A stretch of DNA of 64,000 nucleotides, from contig NZ_CP158299.1 in assembly GCF_040256395.1 (NCBI RefSeq), forward strand, positions 252,501 through 316,500, written 5' to 3'. The DNA is from Deinococcus sonorensis KR-87. GTDB taxonomy: Bacteria > Deinococcota > Deinococci > Deinococcales > Deinococcaceae. Positions 19,565-28,235 of this stretch are shown piece by piece; the stretch's first letter is position 1; the number at the start of each line of letters is the position of its first letter. A program made the position numbers and the translations under genes. Below the pieces are notes generated by a model that saw only the letters and a program-made list of their open reading frames with translations, was not told the origin of the DNA and did not search any database.

Positions 19565-20781
19565 TTAGTTCGCCCCTCCTACAGCCACTGGAAACAGGTC
19601 AGTCAGGTCGAAGGCGGCCTCTTCTCGTTGCTCGTCATAGAGGTGGGCATACGTCCGAAGGGTGAACGCCACATCCGAGTGGCCCAGACGGTCGCTGACC
19701 GTTTTGGGCGATACGCCACGGTGAATCATCAGCGAGGCCGCCGTGTGCCGGAGGTCATGAAAACGGATTGGGGGCAGCCCAGCCGTCTCTGTAATGGCCT
19801 TGAACCAGTCATAGAGGGCGTGAGGATTCGTCAGCCCGCCCAGCTCATTGGAGAAGATCAACCCCTGATCCTGCCAGGCTGACCCGGCATTTTCCCGCTC
19901 TACCTTCTGCCGCGCCTGATGCTCCCGCAGCTTTGAGACAGTGCCCGGCGACAGGACCACGGTCCGGCGTGATGCCTGCGTCTTGGGAGTCTGCAACATC
20001 ACCCGGACTGACGACACAGTGTCTTTGCCCGCGTGCTGCTTGCCTGCCGTCCCTTCCGCCCGGACTTCGATCAGGTTATGCCGCACACGCAGGCGGGACC
20101 GCTCCCAATCCAAATCGGCCCAGTGCAAGCCCAGCAGCTCCCCGCGCCGCATGCCGGTCATTAGGGCCAGATAGAAGGCCGCGTGCAGCCGGTGCGCCTC
20201 TGAAGCCGCCAGAAATGCTGCGACCTGAGCCGCCGTCCATACTGCATCTCTTTGCGCTCGACCTTCGGGGCGCGGATCGCGTCGGCCACGTTGCGCGGCA
20301 CCATCTGCCACAGCACCCCCTGCCGGAGTGCCATCTTCAGCACCCTCAGGGCGTAGGCACACATGGCCGGGCTCTTACCGTCCTTGCGGAGCTGGGTCAG
20401 CATGTGTTCCACATCTAGGGGCCGCAGCTTCTCCAGCTTCTTCTGGCCCAGGGTGGGCTTGAGGTAGAGCCGGGCCGTGTCCCGGTAGCTCCTCAGGGTG
20501 TTCTGCTTAGGCGTGGTACGTTCCTTGTGCTCCAGCCAGCGATCCAGGAAGGCAGAAACGGTCAGCCCTTCGGTATCCGCCACCATGCCGGTATGCAGGT
20601 CCGCCTGCAGGCCCCGCAGCTTCTCCTGCACCTCTGCCTGTGTCTTCCCACTGACCCAGCGCCGATCCGCCGTGCCGTCCGGCTTGTAGCCGACGACCAC
20701 CCCAGCCCGCCACCCGATCGTCTTCCCAGACTTGTCTTTGCGCCGACTGAGGGTGCCTTCTCCATTTGCCCGCTTTGCCAT
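19565..20781 (-). pseudogene. int: Tyrosine recombinase (integrase), frameshifted
   Basis: The integrase expected to have placed the element in tRNA-Lys. The first frame (from MAKRANGEGT at 20781, behind GGAGGG) holds the arm-binding and core-binding domains. The second holds the catalytic domain with MTGMRRGELLGL (Arg), FHDLRHTAASLM (His-x-x-Arg) and GHSDVAFTLRTYAHL (His and nucleophile Tyr). All catalytic residues are present, but the frames change near 20238-20246 (VERKEMQ to WTAAQVAAF), needing one base or a -1 shift. No slippery heptamer is seen there, so this is a mutation or a sequence error. Confidence 0.85.
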
Positions 20782-20911
20782 CTTGAGCCCTCCGAGGTAC
20801 CTGTGAACTGTGGCAGTCGGCAATCCTGGCAAAACGTGACTACCACAAAAGATATGCCCTCCCAGCGCGGTAAAAGTTGATTTGTGGCAGTGTGGCACTA
20901 CATATCAAGGG

Positions 20912-21133
20912 TCAGGGCGTCTCTTCACCTGTTCTCGGCTGGGCCGTCAGTTGCAGGTCCAGAGCATCCAAGATGGCCGCCCATACCGGAGGAGGGCTAC
21001 CGCTGTCCTTACCACCATTTAGGGCGCGGGTGATGGCCTGGGGGGTCTTGCCTGTAGCGCGGGCCAAATCGGCCCGGCTCATGTGTCGCTCTTCGAGCCG
21101 AGCTGAGACTACGGACCTCAATTCGTCATTCAT
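20912..21133 (-). CDS. Small XRE-family repressor
   Basis: A 73-aa helix-turn-helix protein: MSRADLARATGKTPQAITRALNGGKD is a clear XRE/Cro helix-turn-helix, followed by an AILDALDLQL cap helix. The ATG at 21133 is 6 nt after TAAGCT; an ATG at 21139 is possible. The region upstream holds three operator-like words, so it probably acts as the element's lysogeny-type switch repressor. Confidence 0.78.
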   Translation of the reverse strand: MNDELRSVVSARLEERHMSRADLARATGKTPQAITRALNGGKDSGSPPPVWAAILDALDLQLTAQPRTGEETP

Positions 21134-21142
21134 GGACATAGC

Positions 21143-21199
21143 TTAACACTTACCCGCAATGAACAGTTACTGCTTGCATAGGTTGCGGGTAACTGTTAA
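21143..21199. promoter_or_regulatory. Three operator-like sites in the divergent switch region
   Basis: GTAACTGTTAA at 21189-21199 (plus strand), with two related words on the minus strand, GTAACTGTTCA (21160-21170) and GTAAGTGTTAA (21143-21153). The outer two form an inverted repeat extended by CCCGCAA/TTGCGGG. A candidate rightward promoter is TTGCAT (21174-21179) and TAACAT (21197-21202) with 17 bp between. Confidence 0.6.
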
Positions 21200-21280
21200 C
21201 ATATTTTTAGCAGAGAGGGCGCTTCCTCCGCCAAGATTCCGCGCCCCGACTGACTCCCCTTCTCCAAGAAAAGAAGTTCC

Positions 21281-21688
21281 ATGAACACTAGCACCCTCGC
21301 AGACGGCATTTACAGCTACACCCGCCCGGCGATGTGGGGGCAGGCGCACACCGTCACCGTCCAGGTGACCGGCGGACGGCCCACCCTGGGCACCCTGAAC
21401 GGCGAAGCGATGACCGGCAACTTCTGGCCCGGCGTGGTGGCCGCCGATTTGGCCCGCTGCCCCTTCACCTTCACTCCGGCCGCCCAGCCGTTCGGCAAAG
21501 CCCGCGCCTGCCGCCTGCACCGCACCCTGTCCCGCCTGGGACTTGGCCACTCTGACCACTACCGCCTGGCATCGGCTTCACTAGGCCGTCTGGTGGACAG
21601 TCTGGCCGCCCTGACGGAGCAGGAGGCCCGGAAGGTCTGGAACCACGCTCGACAGCTCCGCATGACGTACAACCTCACCGCCGCCTGA
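21281..21688 (+). CDS. Hypothetical protein, first rightward gene of the element switch
   Basis: A 135-aa protein I do not recognise. The N-terminal half looks beta-rich (YSYTRPAMWGQAHTVTVQVT), and the C-terminal half is helical and basic (RACRLHRTLSRLGLG, then LTEQEARKVWNHARQL). It begins at the first ATG after the operator region and would be the first product made when the repressor is lifted. Confidence 0.6.
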   Translation: MNTSTLADGIYSYTRPAMWGQAHTVTVQVTGGRPTLGTLNGEAMTGNFWPGVVAADLARCPFTFTPAAQPFGKARACRLHRTLSRLGLGHSDHYRLASASLGRLVDSLAALTEQEARKVWNHARQLRMTYNLTAA

Positions 21689-21752
21689 ACCAAGAGGGGC
21701 AGAGTGCCCCTCTTCAGTCCACACCCCTGCACACGCTACCGAAAGGCTACCT

Positions 21753-22463
21753 ATGACGAACCTCCCCCATCTGCCCGCCCCCACCCTCACTGACCGCGAG
21801 CTGCCCGCCCAATACGGCGTCTGCCGGGACTGCGGCGCGACCCCGGCCCTGTTCGACCCGAGCCGGGATGACTACTTTTGCAGCCCCTGCACTCAGATTC
21901 ACACCCTTTCCGCCGCCGCTGCACACCTCGAAGCGCTGGCCCTGCCGGTGCTGGCCAGCTGGGCACACCACTGGGGCGCGGTCGGTCTGCCGCAGGACCA
22001 CCTGGCGGCCCTGCTGGGCGGCTTCACCCAGGAAGATCAGACGGACGGTGCGGCCCAGCTGCTCAGTGAAGCTCTGGCCGCCCATGACGTGCCCAGTTAC
22101 AGCCCGGCTGGACCGGACAGGGTGCTGCTCGATGTGGAGAACCTGCCCACCGTGGACGGCGTGACGGTCCACACGGGCACGTACCCCAGGGGCCGCCCGT
22201 ACCAGCACCTGCATTTCACGGCGCACCACCCGGACGGCACCACCCTCAGCCCCGCGCCCGGCCTGCTGTCGCGTGGGCGGGATGCGGCATTATTTCTGAA
22301 CGCGTCAGCGGGCGACGCGGTGCTGTTCTATCTCGGCATCGATGGGCAGACTGGCCCCTCAGACCCGTTCACGCCACGGGCCTTCCGGGTGCGTGCCCCC
22401 TTCTTGGATCAGGTGCGCGAGGCGCTGGGGAACTGGCCGGACGCCACACCTGGTGTGTATTAA
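21753..22463 (+). CDS. Hypothetical protein with N-terminal zinc ribbon
   Basis: A 236-aa protein with two CxxC pairs close together (CRDCGATPALFDPSRDDYFC, then SPC) at residues 24-46, a likely zinc ribbon. The rest has no family I can name. It follows the previous gene by 64 bp in the same direction, so the two probably form a rightward unit. Confidence 0.6.
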   Translation: MTNLPHLPAPTLTDRELPAQYGVCRDCGATPALFDPSRDDYFCSPCTQIHTLSAAAAHLEALALPVLASWAHHWGAVGLPQDHLAALLGGFTQEDQTDGAAQLLSEALAAHDVPSYSPAGPDRVLLDVENLPTVDGVTVHTGTYPRGRPYQHLHFTAHHPDGTTLSPAPGLLSRGRDAALFLNASAGDAVLFYLGIDGQTGPSDPFTPRAFRVRAPFLDQVREALGNWPDATPGVY

Positions 22464-22578
22464 CCCAGGCGCTGCTTTGCATTGACCTAGTCGCTGTCAG
22501 CCCTTCAACGTTCTGCTGGCTCATAGGGGGCGTTATGGTCGTGACAAACATTTGACTTGACCAACACATGAATACTAA

Positions 22579-22607
22579 GGTGGCCTCTCCATATCAGAAA
22601 GGCCACC
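22579..22607. terminator. Hairpin between convergent element genes
   Basis: GGTGGCC (22579-22585) pairs with GGCCACC (22601-22607) and is extended by flanking A/T pairs. It lies between the 3' ends of the zinc-ribbon and lipoprotein genes. Confidence 0.5.
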
Positions 22608-22651
22608 CTAACAGCGCTGATTCAGTTCATATGAATGAGGAGATGGGCCTT

Positions 22652-23446
22652 CTAGAAGCCATTGGGCACACTATTCTTCAGGTCACGGGCGCCTGTCATC
22701 GTAGCTGGCGCTGTCGCGAGGGGTAACCAGGCATTGTCGAACCACACCAGCTCCGCATTCGTGCTGTTTGTGTACGTCAGTGTTTCGGTATGTTGCGAGT
22801 CCAGCGACTGTTTGGTGATGTAGGTGAACTCTATGGCGTTCCACCCCTTCTGCAGGTTCAGGTCCATCTGGAAGGTCCTGGAAACTGAGGCGGGCCCACA
22901 AATATCAGCACCCGAGATGCGGGTCGCTTGATCCGCATACATCCAGTGACGGGCCGTGGTCCCATAAATCACGGACCCGTCAGTGTCGTGGATGGTTGGG
23001 TTAGTACGCGACGTCTTCAAGACACCCATGAAATAGCCAGCGTGAAACAAGCCCGCCGCATCCACTTCTAATAGGCCGGCGACGGGGGTCATGGTCAGCG
23101 TGCCCTTGCACCAGGGGTCCGTCGGATCAATCGGTAACCCCTGCAGTAAGGGAGCAACAGCGGCGGCGTCTGGAGGGGTCATGTTGAACGTCCCATCTGC
23201 CGCCACAGGTGCTGAAGCTGAGGCGATGTCCCTCAATCTGGCGTCCATAAGCTGCACAGTGGCTGTGCCGTCGGCCGTCCAGCGTTCCTGACCCTCCACT
23301 CGTCCGTTTAGAACCGTCAGAGGCGCGATGCTGGGAACAGGGACGGATGGAGTGGAGACGGAGGGGCTGGGGAGGGGGGGACTGGAGCAGGCGATCAGCA
23401 CGATCGGCAGCGCAACGGCGCTCAGGACATAAAGATGTTTTTTCAT
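22652..23446 (-). CDS. Lipoprotein, GWNA-motif family, copy 1
   Basis: A 264-aa exported lipoprotein with signal peptide MKKHLYVLSAVALPIVLIAC, where LIAC is the lipobox, followed by a Pro/Ser-rich linker. The mature part has LNGRVEGQERWTADGTATVQ, an APVAADGTFNMTPPDAA strand and LNLQKGWNAIEFTY. The signal region is almost identical to that of the next upstream gene, while the mature part has diverged. Role unknown. Confidence 0.75.
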   Translation of the reverse strand: MKKHLYVLSAVALPIVLIACSSPPLPSPSVSTPSVPVPSIAPLTVLNGRVEGQERWTADGTATVQLMDARLRDIASASAPVAADGTFNMTPPDAAAVAPLLQGLPIDPTDPWCKGTLTMTPVAGLLEVDAAGLFHAGYFMGVLKTSRTNPTIHDTDGSVIYGTTARHWMYADQATRISGADICGPASVSRTFQMDLNLQKGWNAIEFTYITKQSLDSQHTETLTYTNSTNAELVWFDNAWLPLATAPATMTGARDLKNSVPNGF

Positions 23447-23543
23447 CGGATCACTCCAGCCCGCGTTATGACTGACCTAAGCAGAATGTGTGCATTAAGG
23501 GGCTTTCTGCACCAAAACGGTAAGTTCCATTTTCAGCCCTCAT

Positions 23544-24347
23544 TCACTCGCGGTGAAAGAACGTGCTGTGTGACTGCATCCCCTTGGAAACGCCGCTCGT
23601 TGCGGCACCCCCACTCTGGGCCAAGGCCATAGCGTTGATCCCTTCAGCGGTCCAGACAGTCGGCGCATTTGCGGCCTTGCTAACCTTCTCTGTCATCGTC
23701 TGATGCCCATCCGGGAAGGTGACATTGGTATCTGCGACCGTCAGGGCATTCCAGCCCGACTGCAGGGTCAATTCAATCTGGGTGGTGACAGTGACTGCTG
23801 TCGTTGAACCCTGATTTTGCGGGCACGTCAGGTCGACGGACATGTGCGTTGGCACGTCAACATAAAGCCAGCTATGAAGTGTGGTGGCCTTCGTGGTGGA
23901 ACCGTCACTGTTCTGGGTCGTCTTGCTGTCCTGGGACGTCAGCTCGGCCTGAGGTTGGCCATCATGAAATAAGAACAGCGATCCAAATTCAAAAAAGTTG
24001 GCGGTCGCCGGGGTCACGACGGCCCTTCCGCTACAGGCGCTGTCAACTTCCTGACTGGGGACCTGCTGCAGACGGGGTGCCACTTCAGCGGCTGTGGGGA
24101 GCGTCAGCGTGAACGAGCCATCTGCGGCCACAGGTGCTGTCTTCATCGGCGGTACGCCGAACACCAGGTCATAGATTGAGCTCACGAGCTGAACGCTGGC
24201 GGTGCCCCCCGAAGTCAAAGCATCCTGGCCCTGAATCCGTCCGTTCATCTCCGTGATAGGCGTGACGGTGGGGACGGCGGGGCCGGGGCAGGCGGTCAAC
24301 ACGAGCGGCAGCGCGACGGCGCTCAGGACATAAAGACGTTTTTTCAT
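23544..24347 (-). CDS. Lipoprotein, GWNA-motif family, copy 2
   Basis: A 267-aa paralogue of the neighbouring lipoprotein. Its signal peptide is MKKRLYVLSAVALPLVLTAC with lipobox LTAC. It shares MNGRIQGQDALTSGGTASVQ, APVAADGSFTLTLP and LTLQSGWNALTVAD with copy 1. The ATG at 24347 is 7 nt after TAGAGT. The coding DNA over the signal peptide is nearly the same as in copy 1, suggesting a tandem duplication with fast divergence of the exposed part. Confidence 0.75.
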   Translation of the reverse strand: MKKRLYVLSAVALPLVLTACPGPAVPTVTPITEMNGRIQGQDALTSGGTASVQLVSSIYDLVFGVPPMKTAPVAADGSFTLTLPTAAEVAPRLQQVPSQEVDSACSGRAVVTPATANFFEFGSLFLFHDGQPQAELTSQDSKTTQNSDGSTTKATTLHSWLYVDVPTHMSVDLTCPQNQGSTTAVTVTTQIELTLQSGWNALTVADTNVTFPDGHQTMTEKVSKAANAPTVWTAEGINAMALAQSGGAATSGVSKGMQSHSTFFHRE

Positions 24348-24511
24348 CAGGGGCACTCTAGCCCGCGTCAGGGTTCACCTCACCAAAATGTGTGGCGTTG
24401 GCGTGATGAGCCCCGGTGGTGATTCAGTGAACCTTCGACCCACTCTGAAACAGCCAAGCATGAAGGTCTAATTATTCACAGGGGGCATGTCAATACATAA
24501 CAGTGCCGGTA

Positions 24512-24709
24512 TTAATAGGCCCCTTCTCCTAAACGCTTCACCTGGGCCAGTGTCGCAGCTGCCGTCTCTAGTCCCTGCAATTCGCCTAGTGTCATCAAAA
24601 TGGCGTCCTGGCGGGGTGGATCATTGCGTCGCAGGAGCAGCAGGTCAGTTCGTTTCTTCTCGATCAGGACTTCGAGAGCCTTTGCGTACACGTCGAGTGT
24701 CAACGTCAT
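24512..24709 (-). CDS. Small hypothetical protein
   Basis: A 65-aa helical, charged protein (MTLTLDVYAKALEVLIEKKR, later LGELQGLETAAATLAQVKRL). Codon use looks GC3-rich, as in real genes here. GGAGGA lies immediately before the ATG, closer than ideal, so an upstream start is possible. Support is modest. Confidence 0.4.
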   Translation of the reverse strand: MTLTLDVYAKALEVLIEKKRTDLLLLRRNDPPRQDAILMTLGELQGLETAAATLAQVKRLGEGAY

Positions 24710-24958
24710 TCCTCCATATTGGTATGGATCACGGCAGCGCGGACAGTGTGATTTGAACCGGCTCAGAGTGCATTGGCGCCATATACGTTTCACCGTTCTG
24801 ACCGCAATGCGACATCTCCGGTCGGAAGTAGCGCTCCGCCTCTCCCGAGCAGGTGAGTTTTATCAGCACCCACACCGTCCTCTGCTTCACCACTTTGTCT
24901 ATGATCTACTCCACCACATGTGCGGCGCCAAGCTCTACAGTGCATGTTTAACTGGGTC

Positions 24959-25786
24959 ATGACGACAATCAGCCCAAATGCAGACTTCAGACGCCCTATC
25001 GCCCGACGGTGGGTGCTGGCGCTGCTCACGCCGCTCTTAGCCCTGAGTAGTTGCGGCAGCGGATACCGCCACATGTATAGTCCTGCAGAATTGCAGCCGT
25101 ACTACGTCAACACACCGCCGGAAGCGATCCCGCAGAGCACGACGCCGCTGGGGGAGGACTTCACCTACAGTGGGACCGTCCGAAACTGGCAGGCCAGCCG
25201 GACCATCAACCTGTATGCCCCGTTCTCGGGCGAGACGCCCCCAAGCACGGCGGATGGGCAACTCAGCGCCAGTGGGCAGATCAGCTTCTCCAGGCGCCTG
25301 TTTGACCTAGCTGAGCCGACCAGCGACTTCCGAAAAATATTGGGATACTTTCCGGCCTACTGCCCCATGAACACGCTGCGCCTCAGCAAAAACGTGCAGG
25401 TGCGTTTGTTGTGGGCCAGGCTCCGGGTGATGAACACGGACATTCGGGCGGCCACCGGACAAGGAATGACGCCCCAGTCGTCACCCCCGCCTCCCAACTA
25501 CCGCCAGCTGGTCCCGGCATCCACCAGCTATGCCCCCGGCTCCACCGTTGACACCCTGCTGCTGTGGAGCCCGGAACCATTCACCGCCCAAGGTGAGACG
25601 CGCTGCCTGGAGGGATCAGACCTGTACGTGGGCCAATACAACACCCGGATCAATGTGAAGCTGGAGCGTGGCTGGAATGCCCTCACCTACACCCTGAGTG
25701 GCGCAAGCGGCTCCACCGGGGACACCAGTCTGCGATTCGACGACTGGGCGGCAGCCCCTGTCGCCAGCCTGACCGACTGGCATTGA
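24959..25786 (+). CDS. Lipoprotein, distant GWNA-motif relative
   Basis: A 275-aa protein with an exported N-terminus (RRWVLALLTPLLALSSCGSG, lipobox LSSC). It contains VRNWQASRTINLYAPFSG, a DGQLSASGQISFSRRL strand and VKLERGWNALTYTLSG, echoing the GWNA segment of the two lipoproteins encoded leftward. ATG codons at 24920 and 24944 are also possible starts; 24959 gives the most normal signal peptide. Confidence 0.65.
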   Translation: MTTISPNADFRRPIARRWVLALLTPLLALSSCGSGYRHMYSPAELQPYYVNTPPEAIPQSTTPLGEDFTYSGTVRNWQASRTINLYAPFSGETPPSTADGQLSASGQISFSRRLFDLAEPTSDFRKILGYFPAYCPMNTLRLSKNVQVRLLWARLRVMNTDIRAATGQGMTPQSSPPPPNYRQLVPASTSYAPGSTVDTLLLWSPEPFTAQGETRCLEGSDLYVGQYNTRINVKLERGWNALTYTLSGASGSTGDTSLRFDDWAAAPVASLTDWH

Positions 25787-25948
25787 GCGAGCGGGCGGAG
25801 CCCGATGTGAGCATTATCAGGACGGAATGACCACGTTGGGGCCAGCGCAGGATCAGCCTGTTCATACGAACCGGAGCTGTTGTCTACAACGGCCTGATAT
25901 TGCTTCAGGCGTATGGTAGGCACTTGTGCTGCCTAATAAAAGTTGGTC

Positions 25949-26305
25949 TCAGCCCCGGTACGCGTAAGGGACGGCCGCCCCAGTCGCCTTTAGGCTCAGC
26001 AGCTCAGCCACGCTGACCGGCTGCCCCGTCAGGGTGTGCAAGATGCCCGCCACCGCTGCCAGCGTCTGCAGGTCTATGCGGGAGGTCTCGCCACGGGCCA
26101 GCCGATACACCGTCCCAGCATCCAACGTCCCCTGAGCCGTGCCGCTCATGGCGACCTGATACACACTCAGGCCCCGCGTCTCGCAGGCTTCTCTGAGGGT
26201 GATCCGGGCCGCGTAAGGCGTGGGGCCGATCGTGTCGAAGCCCAGGTGTGAGCGCCGGCCGGTCGGGACCGCCAGCCGGGCATGCCAGCGGCGGCTCCCA
26301 CTCAT
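25949..26305 (-). CDS. XRE-like helix-turn-helix protein, last gene of the element operon
   Basis: A 118-aa protein whose C-terminal part (ITLREACETRGLSVYQVAMS, then TVYRLARGETSRIDLQTLAAVAGIL) is an XRE-type helix-turn-helix with the family's LARG pattern. It closes the leftward operon, 13 bp after the previous stop, and may give feedback control. The first 30 residues are basic and without homology, so a later start is possible. Confidence 0.65.
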   Translation of the reverse strand: MSGSRRWHARLAVPTGRRSHLGFDTIGPTPYAARITLREACETRGLSVYQVAMSGTAQGTLDAGTVYRLARGETSRIDLQTLAAVAGILHTLTGQPVSVAELLSLKATGAAVPYAYRG

Positions 26306-26318
26306 GCCTGTTCGCCGA

Positions 26319-26789
26319 TTACCTGGGCCGTGGCCCGCTGTACCGCCATAGGCCAGCAGCCCAGCGGGCGCAGGCTTCGAAGGCCGGGAGGCTCACCCCA
26401 TCCGGCAAGATTGCGCCCGGCTCCAGGGCCTCCCGCTTCGCTGCGTCACAGCGGGCAGCCTCCGCTTCGCAATACTGCACCGCTCCAGCCGGTGCAGCCG
26501 GATAGGGCGCCCCTTCCGGTGAGTCTTCCACGGCATCCCACCAGGCGCGTACCGCGTCCCCATCCGGCAGTGGGTCAGCCTGCACAACCTCCCACACCCG
26601 CTTGATCCTGGCCACCCACGCCGGGTCAGCGTCCATCAGCTCAAAAACGGCCGCACGGTCTGCCGGGGCCAAGCGCTGAACGGCCTGGGTGGACTGTTGT
26701 TCTTTGCGGGTCTCGACCTGGGCCACCCGTTCCCGCTCCCGCTGTTCCAGGGCCGCCAGCCGGGCCACCGTACCGCGCCCGGCGCTCAT
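26319..26789 (-). CDS. Hypothetical operon protein (156 aa)
   Basis: A mostly helical, charged protein with a coiled-coil-like start (RLAALEQRERERVAQVETRK). Near its end it has YCEAEAARCDAAKREAL and WAAGLWRYSGPRPR. Its ATG overlaps the preceding stop by 4 bp (ATGA). Family unknown. Confidence 0.6.
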   Translation of the reverse strand: MSAGRGTVARLAALEQRERERVAQVETRKEQQSTQAVQRLAPADRAAVFELMDADPAWVARIKRVWEVVQADPLPDGDAVRAWWDAVEDSPEGAPYPAAPAGAVQYCEAEAARCDAAKREALEPGAILPDGVSLPAFEACARWAAGLWRYSGPRPR

Positions 26790-26980
26790 GGCCTGGCCCC
26801 ATCCTGTGTTCTGCACTCCTGGGCCATGGTGAGCACTTCCGCGTCCGTCAGGGCGGCCAGCGTGTGCCGGAAGGCGCTCAGGTCGGGCTGCAGGTCCAGA
26901 GCCAAGGGTGCCGCTGAGCCTCTGTCCATCATCCGCGCTACCCGGCCTTCCAGCGCTTCTACTCGCTGCTCCAGCGTCAT
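26786..26980 (-). CDS. Small hypothetical operon protein (64 aa)
   Basis: Begins with a heptad-like helix (MTLEQRVEALEGRVARMMDR), suggesting a short coiled coil. ATGA overlaps at both ends place it inside the operon. Function unknown. Confidence 0.55.
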   Translation of the reverse strand: MTLEQRVEALEGRVARMMDRGSAAPLALDLQPDLSAFRHTLAALTDAEVLTMAQECRTQDGARP

Positions 26981-27264
26981 TCCGCCACCGTCCCGAAGGC
27001 GGCTCGGTAGGCGCTCAGGGTCAGTTCTGGCGAGACTTCGCCCGTGTGTCCCGCCTCCCATGTGGCCTCAATCAATGCCGCCACCCCCCGCGCCCCGCGT
27101 GCTTCCACGTCCCGGCGCAACACGTCCGGCAGAGCAGACAGGACCGCCTCAACCTCAGCCATCAGTGCCCGGCGCTCCGGCTGGCCCTCGCTGTCCTGCC
27201 GGACGGTCTGCCGTCCTTCCAGCTGCAACACCCGGCGCAGCAGGGCCGACCGCCCGCCCGTCAT
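26977..27264 (-). CDS. Hypothetical operon protein (95 aa)
   Basis: A helical protein (LLRRVLQLEGRQTVRQDSEG, then LMAEVEAVLSALPDVLRRDV and LSAYRAAFGTVAE). It is joined by 4-bp ATGA overlaps to the genes on both sides. Its N-terminal R-x-x-R-L/V-x-x-L-E-like pattern resembles its two neighbours, hinting at a shared short motif. Confidence 0.58.
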   Translation of the reverse strand: MTGGRSALLRRVLQLEGRQTVRQDSEGQPERRALMAEVEAVLSALPDVLRRDVEARGARGVAALIEATWEAGHTGEVSPELTLSAYRAAFGTVAE

Positions 27265-27476
27265 GGCTGCCCACCGCTCAGGCGGTTCACCTGCTGCAGT
27301 TTGGCCGCGACCATCCGCCCCGCAACCTGTCCGGCTGCGCCCGGTCCGGCTTCCTGTTCGACCACGGCCAGCACCTCACGCAATAGGGCCAGCAGATCAG
27401 CCAGCGGCACATGCTCAGCGGCCCAGGCAGCCCGCACTGCTTCCAGACGATCCACCCGGAGACGCCGCCCGCTCAT
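27261..27476 (-). CDS. Small hypothetical operon protein (71 aa)
   Basis: Starts MSGRRLRVDRLEAVRAAW, close in pattern to the next upstream protein (MSGQRSRLRRLEAER). ATG at 27476 gives the operon's usual ATGA overlap; an upstream GTG would overlap the neighbour more. Function unknown. Confidence 0.55.
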   Translation of the reverse strand: MSGRRLRVDRLEAVRAAWAAEHVPLADLLALLREVLAVVEQEAGPGAAGQVAGRMVAAKLQQVNRLSGGQP

Positions 27477-27673
27477 GACTGCCTCGCCAGGAACGCCCAC
27501 AGGGCCAGGGCGGGCCGGTCGCTGTGGAGGCTTTCCGGTGCGCCTTGTGCGGCCCGGTCCAGGGCTTCCGGCGTCACCTGGGCCTGCAGGTCAGACGGCA
27601 GGGAGGCCCACAGACTCACGGATGGGCCGCGCTCGGCTTCAAGACGGCGCAGGCGGGAACGCTGGCCGCTCAT
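27473..27673 (-). CDS. Small hypothetical operon protein (66 aa)
   Basis: Starts MSGQRSRLRRLEAERGPSVS and continues with LWASLPSDLQAQVTPEALDR. It shares a basic R-L-x-x-L-E N-terminus with the downstream gene product and overlaps both neighbours by 4 bp. Function unknown. Confidence 0.55.
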   Translation of the reverse strand: MSGQRSRLRRLEAERGPSVSLWASLPSDLQAQVTPEALDRAAQGAPESLHSDRPALALWAFLARQS

Positions 27674-27960
27674 GCCGCGCCCCGGCTGCTCAGCTGGCCC
27701 GCGCCCTCTGCCTGCGCTTCCAGGGCCGTCAGACGGGCTTCCAGCTCGCCCACTTCCACGATCCGGGCATAGGCCGCTGCCCCTTGCGAGACCGCGTGAA
27801 TGGCCTTGAGGCTGAGGGTGTCGTCATCACTGTCGAGAATGTCTCCGGCCCGCTGCAGGGCCTTCCAGAGCAGGGCGCGGGCATCTTCGAGGGTGCCCGG
27901 CTGGGCCTGTCGCTTCCGGCGCTTGGCCTGCCGGGCTTCCATAGGGTTGGGGTTGCTCAT
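27670..27960 (-). CDS. Hypothetical operon protein (96 aa)
   Basis: A basic N-terminus (MEARQAKRRKRQAQPG) is followed by helices (LEDARALLWKALQRAGDILD, VGELEARLTALEAQAEGAG). A nucleic-acid-binding or small-terminase-like role could be imagined, but no motif supports it. It overlaps both neighbours by 4 bp. Confidence 0.55.
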   Translation of the reverse strand: MSNPNPMEARQAKRRKRQAQPGTLEDARALLWKALQRAGDILDSDDDTLSLKAIHAVSQGAAAYARIVEVGELEARLTALEAQAEGAGQLSSRGAA

Positions 27961-28235
27961 GCGTCACCGTCTCTCTGGTCCGTCAGGGGGCCAGCTATAG
28001 AACCGGGGGGGTCTATAGCGAAGAGGCCCGGCTCACCGCGCCCGTGGTGCAGGGTCAGGCGGTATGCCTCACCCGTAGCGAGGTCGCCGGCTACCCAGGC
28101 AGACCGCACCCCCAGCGGGGCGCGATCCTGAATGGCCTTACCCATCCGGTAGAGGGCGGCACTGATCCCCACCACGGAGCAGGCCCGGCGTTCAGCGGGC
28201 GTCAGGGGGGCCGCGTCCAATGGATCGAGCTTCAC
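27957..28235 (-). CDS. Hypothetical operon protein (92 aa)
   Basis: A GTG start at 28235 gives a GTGA overlap with the upstream stop, in keeping with the rest of the operon; an ATG at 28262 would overlap by 31 bp. The sequence (LTPAERRACSVVGISAALYR, then WVAGDLATGEAYRLTLHHGR) matches no family I know. Confidence 0.5.
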   Translation of the reverse strand: MKLDPLDAAPLTPAERRACSVVGISAALYRMGKAIQDRAPLGVRSAWVAGDLATGEAYRLTLHHGRGEPGLFAIDPPGSIAGPLTDQRDGDA

